From: Pseudomonas sp. Ga0074129
Lineage (GTDB): Bacteria; Pseudomonadota; Gammaproteobacteria; Pseudomonadales; Pseudomonadaceae
DNA: 54,786 bases
NCBI GenBank assembly: GCA_001465025.1
Contig: LNDO01000113.1
Span: 1 to 54,786, forward strand
Direction: 5' to 3'
Part shown: piece by piece, positions 19,701 to 27,652 of the stretch
Layout: the number at the start of each line of letters is the position of its first letter
Numbering within the stretch: position 1 is the first letter of the stretch
The notes under the pieces: generated by a model
What the model saw: the letters and a program-made list of their open reading frames with translations, nothing else
Told to the model about the DNA's origin: nothing
Database searches by the model: none
Made by a program: the position numbers and the translations under genes

Positions 19701-19783
19701 GATGGCCTACTGAAGACAACCGGGCCGTCTGCGCCCAAGCAGGATAAACTCTGCGCCATCGACTTTTCTCTGCGGTTAGCCCT

Positions 19784-21124
19784 ATGACCTTTGCCTCCCT
19801 CGGCCTGATCGAGCCTTTGCTGCGTACCCTCGACAGCCTCGACTATAAAACTCCCACTGCCGTACAGGCCCAGGCCATCGTGCCGGTGCTGCAAGGTCGC
19901 GACCTAATGGCCGCCGCGCAAACCGGCACCGGTAAAACCGCAGGCTTTGCCCTGCCAGTGCTGCAACGGCTGATGATGGAAGGCCCTCAAGTGGCCAGTA
20001 ATTCGCTGCGCGCGCTGGTGCTGGTGCCGACCCGTGAGCTGGCTGAGCAAGTACTGCAGAGCTTTCTCACCTACGGCGAGCATCTGCCGCTGCGCAGCTA
20101 CGCGGTGTATGGCGGGGTAAGCATCAACCCGCAGATGATGAAGTTGCGTAAAGGCGTGGACGTGCTGGTGGCCACCCCTGGGCGCTTGCTCGACCTGTTC
20201 CGGCAGAACGCGGTGAAGTTCAATCAGGTGCAAACCCTGGTGCTGGATGAAGCCGACCGTATGCTTGATCTGGGCTTTGCCAACGAGTTGGAAAGCGTGT
20301 TCCGCGCACTGCCAAAAAAGCGCCAGACCTTGCTGTTTTCCGCGACCTTCTCCGAAGCCATTCGCAGCATGGCTGGTGAGATGCTCAATGACCCGCTGAG
20401 CATCGAAGTCAGCCCACGTAACGCCGCCGCCAAATCGGTCAAGCAATGGCTGATCCCGGTGGACAAAAAACTCAAGACCGAACTCTTCCTGCATCTTTAC
20501 CAGAGCAAGCGCTGGAGCCAGGCGCTGGTCTTCGTGAAAACCCGCAAGGGCGTCGATGAACTGGAAGCCGAGTTGCAGCGCCACGGCATCAGCGCCGACT
20601 CAATCCACGGTGATAAGCCGCAGGCTACCCGTCAGCGTGCGTTGCAGCGTTTCAAGGATGGTGAGATCAAGGTGCTGGTGGCCACCGATGTGGCGGCTCG
20701 CGGGCTGGATATCGACGACATGCCGCTGGTGGTCAACTTCGACCTGCCCATCGTGGCCGAAGATTACGTGCACCGTATCGGTCGTACCGGGCGTGCTGGC
20801 ACCACCGGTCAGGCGGTGTCGCTGGTCTGCGCTGATGAAGTGCAACTGCTCTCGGCCATCGAAACCCTGACGCAACAAGTGCTGCAACGTGTCGACGAGC
20901 CCGACTTTATCCCCGACCACCGCGTGCCGCAGACCTTGCCCGGTGGCCAAGTGGTGAAAAAACCGAAGAAAGCCAAAAAGCCCAAAGTGGTGGGCGGCGG
21001 CAAAAGCGGCAGCCTAGGGCGCTGGATGGAGGCTGATGAACCGGCCGCGCCGTCGGTCAAGGCCGTGCGCAAGGTGCCGAGTTTTGGCGGCAAAGCGGGT
21101 AAGCCCGGTAAGTTTGTTAAGTAA
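19784..21124 (+). CDS. DEAD-box ATP-dependent RNA helicase (RhlE-like)
   Basis: A 446-residue RNA helicase. It has the Q motif region (PTAVQAQAI), motif I AQTGTGKT (about 45-52), motif II DEAD in VLDEADRML, motif III SAT and motif VI HRIGRTGRAG. The C-terminal tail from about residue 385 is lysine- and glycine-rich (KKPKKAKKPKVVGGGKSG), a likely RNA-binding tail. The subfamily is close to RhlE, but pseudomonads carry several paralogues and I cannot choose between them. It has its own start 84 bases after the terminator. Confidence 0.93.
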   Translation: MTFASLGLIEPLLRTLDSLDYKTPTAVQAQAIVPVLQGRDLMAAAQTGTGKTAGFALPVLQRLMMEGPQVASNSLRALVLVPTRELAEQVLQSFLTYGEHLPLRSYAVYGGVSINPQMMKLRKGVDVLVATPGRLLDLFRQNAVKFNQVQTLVLDEADRMLDLGFANELESVFRALPKKRQTLLFSATFSEAIRSMAGEMLNDPLSIEVSPRNAAAKSVKQWLIPVDKKLKTELFLHLYQSKRWSQALVFVKTRKGVDELEAELQRHGISADSIHGDKPQATRQRALQRFKDGEIKVLVATDVAARGLDIDDMPLVVNFDLPIVAEDYVHRIGRTGRAGTTGQAVSLVCADEVQLLSAIETLTQQVLQRVDEPDFIPDHRVPQTLPGGQVVKKPKKAKKPKVVGGGKSGSLGRWMEADEPAAPSVKAVRKVPSFGGKAGKPGKFVK

Positions 21125-21132
21125 TCTCAACC

Positions 21133-21152
21133 GCAGCCCGGATGCAATCCGG
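21133..21152. repeat. Single arm of a GTAGCCCGGAT-family element
   Basis: GCAGCCCGGATGCAATCCGG, one arm of the REP-like family, nine bases after the helicase stop and without its inverted partner. Confidence 0.6.
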
Positions 21153-21181
21153 CGGCGTCTTTTGCGCGTATGCGCCGCTCT

Positions 21182-21208
21182 CAGGCCAATCGCTTAGCGA
21201 TTGGCCTG
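21182..21208. other. Perfect 12-bp hairpin enclosing the stop codon of the PAS gene
   Basis: CAGGCCAATCGC and GCGATTGGCCTG are exact inverted copies separated by three bases, TTA, which on the minus strand is the TAA stop of the PAS-domain gene. The last four codons form one arm. No T-run follows, so it is not a classic terminator; it could stall ribosomes or block 3' nucleases. Confidence 0.75.
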
Positions 21209-21649
21209 CGCCGCTTCCAGTTGTTTCTTGTGGGTGGCGGCGGCGGTCATGTCGTAGATCACCACGCAAATATGCTCCACCGCATCGCCTGCGCCGCCCA
21301 GTGGCAGCAGGGTGATGTTTTGGTACATGAATTCTTCCTGGCCGGTGATCGGCTGGTAATTCTTGAAGTGCATCAGGTACGGGTGCTGTTCCCAAAGGCT
21401 GAATGCGCGCGTGCCCAGGGCCACCACCGTATCGACTTTGCGTCGCAGCCAGGCTTCGTCAATTTCACTGAACAGGCTGAACAGGGTTTTGCCGTGCACC
21501 TCATCCGGGCCCATGCCGGAGTGGTTTTCCATAAAACTGTTCCACACTTCTACCCGGTATTGGCGATCCAACACGATCACGCCGACATCAATGCATTGCA
21601 CGATATCGAGCAGCCAGTGAACCTCTTTGATGTCGATTTGTGCAGGCAT
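21194..21649 (-). CDS. PAS-domain signalling protein
   Basis: A 151-residue protein that is essentially one PAS domain (about 8-135): VLDRQYRVEVWNSFMENHSG, then KTLFSLF and FMYQNITLLPLGG, ending in a helix THKKQLEAAQ. No output domain is fused, so it probably works through a partner. Its ATG lies three bases after the stop of the REC-CheC gene, so the two are one operon and probably one signalling unit. Ligand unknown; I see no obvious haem or flavin motif. Confidence 0.88.
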   Translation of the reverse strand: MPAQIDIKEVHWLLDIVQCIDVGVIVLDRQYRVEVWNSFMENHSGMGPDEVHGKTLFSLFSEIDEAWLRRKVDTVVALGTRAFSLWEQHPYLMHFKNYQPITGQEEFMYQNITLLPLGGAGDAVEHICVVIYDMTAAATHKKQLEAAQANR

Positions 21650-21652
21650 GGC

Positions 21653-22654
21653 TTAATTCATCAGGTAGTTGAGTTTGTTGGTCAGGCGCTTGATCGAATC
21701 TTCGGTAAACAGCAGCAGTAGGTCGAAGTGGATGCTGTGCGCTTCCAGGCTGTAGCTCACTTCAATGGCCAGTGTCTTGCGCCAGCGCCGTTGGTTGAGG
21801 TGAATCAGTCGTTCGATAGATGAGTGCTGCCCCAGCAGTTGCGGGTGGCCCTGCGAGAAGCGCACGTCGATCTGCTCGGCGATCCCAGCCAGGCAGGCGC
21901 CAGTAAGAATGCTCGCCAGATCCAGGAGCATTTCCGAGGTCTGGGTGTCGTCTTTGGGTTGCCAGCCGAGCAACTTGGCCATGTCGGCGACTTCCGAATC
22001 GTGGAACAGCAGCAGGGCTTCACCGGCAATGCCATCCCCAATAAAACCCTGGCACACCGCGCTCAAACGTTCGCCACGCATGGCATCCGTGAGGGTCATG
22101 TGCAGTTCACTGACTTCGAAGATATTTACCTGCGGCACCGGCAACTGCACGAACACACCGAGCACTTTGGCCAGCAATGCGGCAGCGCGGCCCATGGCAA
22201 CGTTGGTGACTTCGCGCAGGGCGTCGCGGAAGTTGACCTTCAGCTCATCTAGCACCGCCGCCTGAGCGACGGCCGTTGGCGTGGCTTTGGGGTCAAACAG
22301 ACCTAGCTCAAGCAGGGTGCTGCGCAGTGTCTCGGGATCGGCCGGTTTTTTGATAAAGGCCAGCGCGCCCAACTCTTTGACGCGGCGAACGGCTTCATCC
22401 TGTACGTCACCCGACACCACCACCACTTTGCAGACCAGGCCTTCGGCACGCATCGCGGCGAGGGTTTCGTAGCCGTCGAGCACCGGCATGGTCAGGTCAA
22501 GCAGCATTACCTGGCCTAACCCTTGGCGCAGGGCGGCCAGTGCCTCCTGGCCGTTGGTGGCCTGGCTAATAGTCACCGGCCATTCGGCTGGCAGGGCGCG
22601 GATCAACTGCTTACGCGCCATATTCGAGTCGTCACAGACCACTAGTGGAATCAC
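21653..22654 (-). CDS. Response regulator with CheC-type phosphatase domain
   Basis: A 333-residue two-domain protein. Residues 1-120 are a receiver domain with phospho-acceptor Asp53 (MLLDLTMPVLDGY), acidic pair Asp8-Asp9 and a lysine near 102. Residues 130-330 are a CheC/CheX-like domain. It carries a full phosphatase motif D144-x3-E148-x2-N151 with P174 exactly 23 residues after the Asn, matching the published CheC consensus as I recall it. The second copy of the motif near S240 has lost the Glu and Asn (L244, A247). A GTG start at 22654 is likely. It is first of a pair with the PAS gene. It may dephosphorylate CheY-like regulators. Confidence 0.9.
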   Translation of the reverse strand: MIPLVVCDDSNMARKQLIRALPAEWPVTISQATNGQEALAALRQGLGQVMLLDLTMPVLDGYETLAAMRAEGLVCKVVVVSGDVQDEAVRRVKELGALAFIKKPADPETLRSTLLELGLFDPKATPTAVAQAAVLDELKVNFRDALREVTNVAMGRAAALLAKVLGVFVQLPVPQVNIFEVSELHMTLTDAMRGERLSAVCQGFIGDGIAGEALLLFHDSEVADMAKLLGWQPKDDTQTSEMLLDLASILTGACLAGIAEQIDVRFSQGHPQLLGQHSSIERLIHLNQRRWRKTLAIEVSYSLEAHSIHFDLLLLFTEDSIKRLTNKLNYLMN

Positions 22655-22740
22655 GGCTGGAGATTACCTGTACGCGTGGAAGAACACCGTTCTGGGACGG
22701 TTTTTTCCAAGCATAGCCGCTTGAGCTGAGGTGTGCGTGC

Positions 22741-23982
22741 TTATCTGCCGCTCTGTAGCCAGGTGAGAATGCCCTGTGCGGCGCAGCGGCCGCTGGCAAA
22801 GCAGGCGGTCAGCAGGTAGCCGCCGGTTGGGGCTTCCCAGTCGAGCATTTCCCCGGCGCAGAAGGTACCGGGCAGCTGTTTAACCATCAGGTGCGGGTCG
22901 AGTTGCGCAAAGGGCACACCACCGGCTGTGCTAATGGCCTCATCCAGCGGGCGCGGGCGGATCAAGCTGATGGGCAAGGCCTTGATCGCCTCTGCCAGTT
23001 GCATGGGATCGTTAAAAGCCTCAGCGCTGGCCAATTCACGCAGCAGCGCGGCTTTGACGCCATCGATTCCCGCCTGACGATGCAGGTGTTTGGCCATGGA
23101 ATGCGCGCCGCGTGGTTTGCTTAGGGCTGTCTGTAATTTGTTCAGCGGCGTCTGCGGCAGCAGATCCAGTTGCACGGTGGCGCTGCCGTGCAGGTTGATC
23201 GTTTCGCGAATCGCCGCCGACAGGGCATACACCAAACTGCCCTCGATGCCGCTGGCGGTGAGCACGCATTCGCCCAAGCGGGGCACGCCACCAAGCAGGT
23301 TGAGGCTGACATTCTTCAGCGGTGCCCCGGCGAATTTCTCGCGCAGAAACGGGCTCCAGGCGCTGACGTCAAAGCCGCAATTGCTCGCCTGCAATGGCGC
23401 TATGGACACCCCGCGCGCTTCCAGCAGGCTGACCCACGCGCCGTCCGAACCCAGTCGCGCCCAGCTCGCACCACCCAGCGCCAGCAGGGTGGCGTCAGCT
23501 CGCACCTGAATGTCTCCATTAGCGGTGGCAATGCGCAGTGCACCGTCCGCCTCCCAGCCCAGCCAGCGATGCCGGGTGTGGAGCTGCACGCCCAGTTCGC
23601 GCAGGCGTTTGAGCCAGGCGCGCAGCAGCGGTGCGGCTTTCATATCGGTGGGGAACACCCGCCCCGAGGTGCCGACGAAGGTGTCGATACCCAGGCCGTG
23701 AATCCAGCTGCGCAGGCCATCGGCATCGAAGTCGTCCAGCCAGGCAGCCACCTGCGTTTGGCGTTCGGCGTAACGGCCAATAAACGCCGGTTTGGCTTCC
23801 GCGTGGGTGATATTCATGCCGCCCACACCGGCAAGGAGGAACTTGCGGCCAACTGACGGCATGCCGTCGTAAAGATCGACCTGCACACCGCCCTGGGCCA
23901 GCACTTCGGCCGCCATCAGCCCGGCGGGGCCGCCGCCGATAATGGCAACGCGAGAGGCTGGTGGTTGGCGGTTGTCGGTCAT
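22741..23982 (-). CDS. YhiN/HI0933-family flavoprotein (TIGR03862 type)
   Basis: A 413-residue NAD(P)/FAD-dependent oxidoreductase-like protein of unknown substrate. The dinucleotide-binding motif is VAIIGGGPAGLMAAEVLAQG (about 12-31), followed by the family's VGRKFLLAGVGGMNITH. The C-terminus has the second FAD contact GEMLDWEAPTGGYLLTACF. The start ATG at 23982 is supported by the motif position. It reads leftward, divergent from the aminotransferase gene. Confidence 0.9.
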   Translation of the reverse strand: MTDNRQPPASRVAIIGGGPAGLMAAEVLAQGGVQVDLYDGMPSVGRKFLLAGVGGMNITHAEAKPAFIGRYAERQTQVAAWLDDFDADGLRSWIHGLGIDTFVGTSGRVFPTDMKAAPLLRAWLKRLRELGVQLHTRHRWLGWEADGALRIATANGDIQVRADATLLALGGASWARLGSDGAWVSLLEARGVSIAPLQASNCGFDVSAWSPFLREKFAGAPLKNVSLNLLGGVPRLGECVLTASGIEGSLVYALSAAIRETINLHGSATVQLDLLPQTPLNKLQTALSKPRGAHSMAKHLHRQAGIDGVKAALLRELASAEAFNDPMQLAEAIKALPISLIRPRPLDEAISTAGGVPFAQLDPHLMVKQLPGTFCAGEMLDWEAPTGGYLLTACFASGRCAAQGILTWLQSGR

Positions 23983-24095
23983 GGCGATATCGGGCGGGAA
24001 TTAAGGGCGTGCATTCTAACTGAGGCGGCGTGCGCCTTGTCATTTGCACCGGCTTCGGGCAGGGTCGTGAGGACAATTTCTGACTGGAGCCCTGT

Positions 24096-25229
24096 ATGTC
24101 CAACCTTTACCCCAGCATCGACCCCGACGGCCTGATCGAATACTCAGTGGTCTACACCGACCGCTCCCTCAATCACATGTCGCAGTCGTTTCAGGGCGTG
24201 ATGAGGGAAATTTCCAGCACCCTGAAGCAGGTTTACAACGCTCATGCCGTGGCCGTGGTGCCCGGTAGCGGCACCTATGGCATGGAGGCCGTGGCGCGCC
24301 AGTTGGCCACTGGGCACAAATGCTTGGTGCTGCGCAACGGTTGGTTCAGTTACCGCTGGACGCAGATTTTCGAGATGGGCCAAATTCCGTCTGAATCAAT
24401 TGTGCTCAAGGCCCGCCCGATCAGTGAAGGCAGCCAAGCCGCTTACGCCCCGCCGCGGCTGGCCGATGTGCTGGCGGTGATCGCCTTGGAAAAACCCAAG
24501 GTGGTCTTTGCCCCGCATGTGGAAACTTCCTCAGGCATGATCCTGCCGGACGACTACCTGCGCGCGGTGAGTGATGCCGTGCATGCCGTGGGCGGTTTGT
24601 TTGTGCTCGACTGCATTGCCTCCGGCACCCTCTGGGTGGACATGCAAGCGTGCGGCGTGGACGTGCTGATCAGTGCCCCGCAAAAAGGCTGGAGCGCCTC
24701 GCCGTGCTGCGCCCTGGTGATGCTCAGCGAAGCCGCCCAGGCCCGCGTCGAAGCGACCCAAAGCACCAGCTTTGCCTGCGACCTGAAAAAGTGGCTGCAG
24801 ATCATGCAGGCCTACGAACAAGGCGGCCACGCCTACCACGCCACCATGCCCAGCGATGCCCTGGCGCGTTTCCGCGATGCCATGCGCGAGGCCGAAACCA
24901 TTGGTTTCGCTAAGGTGCGCAGCCAGCAGCAGGAACTTGGTGAGCGTGTGCGCGCCTTGCTCGCCCGTAAAGGCTTCAAAAGCGTCGCCGCCCCCGGTTT
25001 TGAAGCCCCCGGTGTGGTGGTGTGCTACACCGACGATGCCAGCATCAAAAACGGCAGCAAATTCGCCGCCCAGGGCCTGCAAATCGCTGCCGGTGTACCG
25101 CTGCAGTGCGACGAGCCGGCGGACTTCCAGACCTTCCGCTTGGGGCTATTCGGGCTGGACAAACTGGGCAATATCGACCGCACCGTAGCGACCTTTGAGC
25201 AGGCGCTGGAGAAGGTGTTGGCGGGGTAG
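24096..25229 (+). CDS. Class V aminotransferase (alanine-glyoxylate family)
   Basis: A 377-residue PLP enzyme of the class V group that includes alanine-glyoxylate, serine-glyoxylate and 2-aminoethylphosphonate aminotransferases. The glycine-rich PLP site is VPGSGTYGMEAVARQL, the ring-stacking Asp is in FVLDCIAS and the Schiff-base lysine is in SAPQKGWSASP. The substrate cannot be told from sequence. The ATG at 24096 has TGGAG upstream. A long palindrome follows ten bases after the stop, shared with the convergent ampC-like gene. Confidence 0.88.
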   Translation: MSNLYPSIDPDGLIEYSVVYTDRSLNHMSQSFQGVMREISSTLKQVYNAHAVAVVPGSGTYGMEAVARQLATGHKCLVLRNGWFSYRWTQIFEMGQIPSESIVLKARPISEGSQAAYAPPRLADVLAVIALEKPKVVFAPHVETSSGMILPDDYLRAVSDAVHAVGGLFVLDCIASGTLWVDMQACGVDVLISAPQKGWSASPCCALVMLSEAAQARVEATQSTSFACDLKKWLQIMQAYEQGGHAYHATMPSDALARFRDAMREAETIGFAKVRSQQQELGERVRALLARKGFKSVAAPGFEAPGVVVCYTDDASIKNGSKFAAQGLQIAAGVPLQCDEPADFQTFRLGLFGLDKLGNIDRTVATFEQALEKVLAG

Positions 25230-25238
25230 GACCGGCTT

Positions 25239-25330
25239 GTAGGATGGGTGGAACTTAGCGATACCCATCACTCTCCTGGCGTTGCAGCGATACCGGCCGA
25301 TGGGTATCGCTAAGTTCAACGTCATCCTAC
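25239..25330. repeat. Large palindromic element with perfect 19-bp stem
   Basis: Outer arms GTAGGATG and CATCCTAC (25239-25246, 25323-25330) enclose GAACTTAGCGATACCCATC and its exact inverse GATGGGTATCGCTAAGTTC, with a 26-base loop region. It fills the gap between the convergent aminotransferase and beta-lactamase genes, ending two bases before the latter's stop codon. Same GTAGG family as the element at 29218. Confidence 0.85.
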
Positions 25331-25332
25331 GG

Positions 25333-26499
25333 TTATTCCTCAGGCTCGCGAGTGGACTCATCCAAGGTGCTCAGTATGGCGTGCGCCGCTTTGATTCGGG
25401 CTGCGTTGGGGTAGTTCTTGTTGGCCAGCATGACCAGGCCGAAGTTCTGGCTGGGAACAAACACCGCGTAGGCGCCGAAGCCGCCGGTTGAGCCGGTTTT
25501 ATTGAACAGGCTGTCGGCTGGCGCTGTTTCCGGCGGTGCGAGGCGTTTGGCCGGTTGCGACTCCAGGGCCATGGTTGGGGAGTTGCCGGCTTGCAGGCGT
25601 TCCAGACTGATCGGATAGGGGTAACGCTCCCAGCCGAGGCCCTGGGTCATCTCGCCGACGCGGTAATAACCGGTGTGGGTGATGGCGATGGCGCGTTGCA
25701 GGTCCTCGGTGAGACTGGCCGGATCAAGGTTGGCCTGGACAAAGCGCAGCATGTCCCGGGCGTTGGTTTTCACCCCGTAGGCTTCGGCGTCGAGCATGCC
25801 CGGCGTGACCCGCAGCGGCTGGTTGTCCTGGCTATAGCCGTAGGCATAGCGCGGCAACTGCGCAGCGGGCACCTGGATATAGCTGTGCGGCATGCCGAGC
25901 GCGGGGAACAGCGTGCCCTCCATCAAGGCGGGGAACGGCTGGCCCATGCTGCGTGCGGTGAGATGGCCGAGCAAGCCAATGCTGGGGTTGGAATATCGCC
26001 GATGGCTGCCAGCGGCGTATTCAGACTGCCACTGGCGGTAATAGGCGAGCATGCTGGCCGGGTTGGTCACGGTGTCGGGGAACTGCAGCGGCAGACCGCC
26101 GGCGGTGTAGGTGCCGAGGTTGAGTAGGCTTGCGTGTTCCAGCTTGCTGCCTTGCAGCTCGGGCCAGTGCTGGCCGGCGCTGTCGGCGAGGCTCAGCTTG
26201 CCGGTGGTATGCGCCAGCGCGGCGAGAGTGGCTGTGAGGGGTTTACTCAGCGAGCCGATTTCAAACAGGGTGTCGCTGCTCACCGGCTGCGGGTCGTCCA
26301 GGCGCGCCACGCCATAGTTGAAGTAGTGCGCCTGGCCGTTGTGCGTGATCGCCACGGCCATGCCGGGGATATCGAACTGCGCCATCACCGGGCGGATGAT
26401 GTCGTCTACCCGTGGCTGCAGTGTGTCGTCGGCGTGTGCGGCAGTGCCGAATGCGAGTGCGGCGAGCAGGGCCGGCAGGGGGCTGAGCGTTGCGTGCAT
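25333..26499 (-). CDS. ampC: Class C beta-lactamase (AmpC type)
   Basis: A 388-residue periplasmic serine beta-lactamase of class C. It has a signal peptide (MHATLSPLPALLAALAFGTA, cleavage near AHA-DD). All three active-site motifs are present: S83-LS-K86 (GSLSKPL), Y169-S-N171 (YSN) and K334-T-G336 (NKTGSTGG). The TYTAGGLPLQ and LFNKTGSTGGFGAYAVFVPS stretches are typical of true AmpC rather than generic esterase relatives. No ampR lies next to it, so inducible control is not indicated here. It is 56 bases downstream of the deacetylase-like gene. ampG, which supplies the muropeptide signal for AmpC induction in other species, is elsewhere in this window. Confidence 0.93.
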   Translation of the reverse strand: MHATLSPLPALLAALAFGTAAHADDTLQPRVDDIIRPVMAQFDIPGMAVAITHNGQAHYFNYGVARLDDPQPVSSDTLFEIGSLSKPLTATLAALAHTTGKLSLADSAGQHWPELQGSKLEHASLLNLGTYTAGGLPLQFPDTVTNPASMLAYYRQWQSEYAAGSHRRYSNPSIGLLGHLTARSMGQPFPALMEGTLFPALGMPHSYIQVPAAQLPRYAYGYSQDNQPLRVTPGMLDAEAYGVKTNARDMLRFVQANLDPASLTEDLQRAIAITHTGYYRVGEMTQGLGWERYPYPISLERLQAGNSPTMALESQPAKRLAPPETAPADSLFNKTGSTGGFGAYAVFVPSQNFGLVMLANKNYPNAARIKAAHAILSTLDESTREPEE

Positions 26500-26539
26500 G
26501 CGAGGCGAATTCCTGGGTCGTGAAGGTGCGCGATGTGAC

Positions 26540-26554
26540 AGCGCCTGTGGCGCT
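26540..26554. other. Small hairpin between the deacetylase and ampC genes
   Basis: AGCGCC-tgt-GGCGCT, followed by TTTTA on the plus strand only. Both flanking genes read leftward, where no T-run follows, so termination in the gene direction is doubtful. Confidence 0.35.
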
Positions 26555-26555
26555 T

Positions 26556-27476
26556 TTATCCCAACCCGCGCACTTGCCAGACCTTGGTGGCGCTGTGGTG
26601 CAGGATGCCGTGGCGTTTTGCTAACGCGTGGCGATCTTTGTCGTAACCGCCGCCAATCAGCCCGACCACCGGGATGTCGCGGCCCAGGCAGTGGTTGAGC
26701 ACGGCTTCGTCGCGGGCGGCGATGCCAGCGTCGCTCAGGTTGAGGTAGCCGAGGGCGTCGTGCTGGTGCACGTCGACACCGGCGTCATACAGCACGATAT
26801 CGGGCTGATACAGGGGCAGCAGGTAATTGAGGGTGTCGTTGACCACCTTCAGGTAGTCGTCATCGCCCATGCCGTTGGGCAGCGGGATATCCCAGTCGCT
26901 GGCGGCTTTGCGCGCCGGGTAGTTCTTTTCGCAGTGCAGTGAAATGGTGATCGCCTCAGGGGTGTTTTCCAGCAGGCGCGCGGTGCCGTCGCCCTGGTGC
27001 ACGTCGCAGTCGAAGATCAGCACACGCTGGGCTTTGCCGCTGGCCAACAGGTACTGACTAATCACCGCTAGGTCATTGAAGATGCAAAAGCCGGCCGGGT
27101 GATCGTAGTGCGCGTGGTGGGTGCCGCCGGCCAGGTGGCAGGCCAGGCCGTGTTGCAGCGCCTGCTCAGCGGCCAGCAACGAGCCGCCCACAGCACGCAC
27201 GGTGCGCTGGGCCAGGGCGGCACTCCACGGCAAGCCGAGGCGACGCTGCTCTTCATAGGCCAGTTCGCCGCTGGCAAAGCGCTGGATATAGGCCGGGCAA
27301 TGCGCCAAAGCCAGCACCTCGGCGGGGCATAAATCCGGGCGCAGCAGGCTGGTTTCGGTGCACAGGTCGCTGTCCACCAGGTGATCGCGCAGCAGGCGAA
27401 ATTTCTCCATGGGGAAGCGGTGGCTGGCCGGGAAGGGCGGGCTGTAATCGTCGTGGTAGACCAGCGGCAGGCGCAT
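26556..27476 (-). CDS. Histone-deacetylase-family (arginase-deacetylase fold) hydrolase
   Basis: A 306-residue zinc-dependent deacetylase-fold enzyme of the class II/AcuC-like bacterial group. The catalytic His-His pair is in GGTHHAHYDHPAGFCIFND, zinc ligands are in FDCDVHQGDGT and YDAGVDVHQHD, and the C-terminal GGGYDKD carries the catalytic tyrosine. The ATG at 27476 (MRLPLVYHDDYSPPFP) matches the family's N-terminus; an extension to 27581 is unlikely. Substrate unknown: polyamine, acetoin-type and protein deacetylation are all reported for relatives. Confidence 0.9.
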   Translation of the reverse strand: MRLPLVYHDDYSPPFPASHRFPMEKFRLLRDHLVDSDLCTETSLLRPDLCPAEVLALAHCPAYIQRFASGELAYEEQRRLGLPWSAALAQRTVRAVGGSLLAAEQALQHGLACHLAGGTHHAHYDHPAGFCIFNDLAVISQYLLASGKAQRVLIFDCDVHQGDGTARLLENTPEAITISLHCEKNYPARKAASDWDIPLPNGMGDDDYLKVVNDTLNYLLPLYQPDIVLYDAGVDVHQHDALGYLNLSDAGIAARDEAVLNHCLGRDIPVVGLIGGGYDKDRHALAKRHGILHHSATKVWQVRGLG

Positions 27477-27652
27477 GGGGCTGAGCTCAAACGGGGGTGA
27501 CCGCAGTATGGCCAGCAGCCCGGCTTGCCTCAAGTCCGTAGGCCACGTGGCCGGAATGCTGCCATTATTGTCCACATCCATCGTTCGGATGGGTCGACAA
27601 AGCCGGGCGAAGCCTTTACCATCTCGCCCCCAGCGTTAACCGGAGAGCATGC

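Noticed and set aside
24096-25229. Assignment of the class V aminotransferase as 2-aminoethylphosphonate-pyruvate aminotransferase (phnW)
   Set aside because: No phosphonate genes are nearby and class V relatives cannot be told apart by motif alone.
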